Below are positions 14,190-14,560 of a stretch of 14,560 nt of DNA, piece by piece (positions within the stretch are counted from its first letter, which is position 1; each line of letters begins with the position of its first letter). Under the pieces are notes generated by a model that did no database searches, was not told where the DNA came from, and saw only the letters and a list, made by a program, of their open reading frames with translations. This DNA is from Pseudomonadota bacterium. Lineage in GTDB: Bacteria; Pseudomonadota; Alphaproteobacteria; Rhizobiales; Xanthobacteraceae. A program made the translations under genes and the position numbers. Where the stretch lies: the NCBI GenBank assembly GCA_023417665.1, contig JAEZFA010000283.1, positions 1 to 14,560 on the forward strand, given 5' to 3'.

Positions 14190-14560
14190 TCAGGCCAGAA
14201 GCAGCCAGCCGCCGCGCAGCAGGTAGACGGTCGCAACAACGAACACGATCCGCCGCGTCCAGACGCGAAAGCCTTCGTCGGTCAGCCGTTCGAGTACGAG
14301 CGGGGCGAGCGAAGCGCCGAGAATGGCGAGCAGAATTGCAGGGCCGTGCACGGTGACCGGAACGGCTTCCGAGAAATTCAGGAACGATCCGAAGTAAATC
14401 CCGCGCAGCAGATGACCGAAGGTCTGGGTCATGGCCTTGGTCGCAACCGTGGTCTTGCGATCGAGCGAGCTGCGCTGAAAGAAGATGTCCAGAAACAGAC
14501 CGCCGACACCGACCAGCAGCTGGATGATGGTGGTCAGAAAGCCGGTGATGACCGGAACGC
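14190..14560 (-). CDS. TauE/SafE-family permease, C-terminal part (runs off the right edge)
   Basis: The leftward frame is open from the window edge to the TGA at 14192-14190, giving about 123 codons of the 3' part of the gene. Hydrophobic segments alternate with the family-like stretch TTVATKAMTQTFGHLLRG and a final helix ending GGWLLLA. The sequence before it (VGVGGLFLDIFFQRSSLDRK) resembles the second half-repeat of TauE/SafE permeases. It is not a close copy of the transporter at 9733, so this is a separate subfamily and not a recent duplication. The N-terminal half and start are outside the window, and the substrate is unknown. Confidence 0.78.
   Translation of the reverse strand, partial: VPVITGFLTTIIQLLVGVGGLFLDIFFQRSSLDRKTTVATKAMTQTFGHLLRGIYFGSFLNFSEAVPVTVHGPAILLAILGASLAPLVLERLTDEGFRVWTRRIVFVVATVYLLRGGWLLLA

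Noticed and set aside
9733..14560. The two TauE/SafE-type genes as a duplication
   Set aside because: The visible C-terminal sequence of the second protein does not resemble the first beyond general family features, and the strands and neighbours differ.

Overview
The window is high-GC chromosomal DNA that looks like an alphaproteobacterium of the order Hyphomicrobiales (Rhizobiales), closest in style to the Xanthobacteraceae/Nitrobacteraceae. This is inferred from the gene families (a PodJ-like polarity protein, TIGR02186 and DUF6460 proteins), from an intergenic palindromic element common in that order, and from codon use. No species can be named. Almost all of it reads as ordinary core-genome content. 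I see no phage, transposon, CRISPR array, rRNA or tRNA.

Left edge (1-320). The first 18 bases are a remnant of the Nextera/Tn5 mosaic-end sequencing adapter, not genome. After it comes the 5' part of a leftward small lipoprotein or exported-protein gene. Upstream of that gene lie a hairpin with a T-rich tract and two 47-bp palindromic elements in tandem with a 57-bp period.

Leftward beta-oxidation operon (6133 to 320). A MerR-family regulator is followed by an acyl-CoA dehydrogenase, a thiolase and a two-domain enoyl-CoA hydratase/3-hydroxyacyl-CoA dehydrogenase, with gaps of only 30, 34 and 41 bp. Together the three enzymes cover all four reactions of a fatty-acid beta-oxidation cycle. A perfect 16-bp palindrome (TTGACGTAAACGTCAA) sits in the likely promoter and is the obvious candidate operator for the MerR protein, implying autoregulation of the whole unit.

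Rightward genes (6390 to 11715). A large PodJ-like protein (coiled-coil cytoplasmic part, one membrane segment, periplasmic Sel1 repeats) is followed by a TauE/SafE-type transporter with a TTG start. The transporter is translationally coupled through ATGA to a TIGR02186 membrane-anchored periplasmic protein, and then comes a 90-residue DUF6460 two-helix membrane protein.

Right part (11731 to 14560). pyrD (quinone-dependent dihydroorotate dehydrogenase) runs leftward. It is divergent from a rightward pair: an XRE/S24 LexA-like regulator overlapping by ATGA a PPOX-type flavoprotein. The window ends in the 3' part of a second, different, leftward TauE/SafE-type permease. No stretch over 300 bp lacks a gene. 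The largest gap is the 256-bp divergent region between the MerR and PodJ-like genes.
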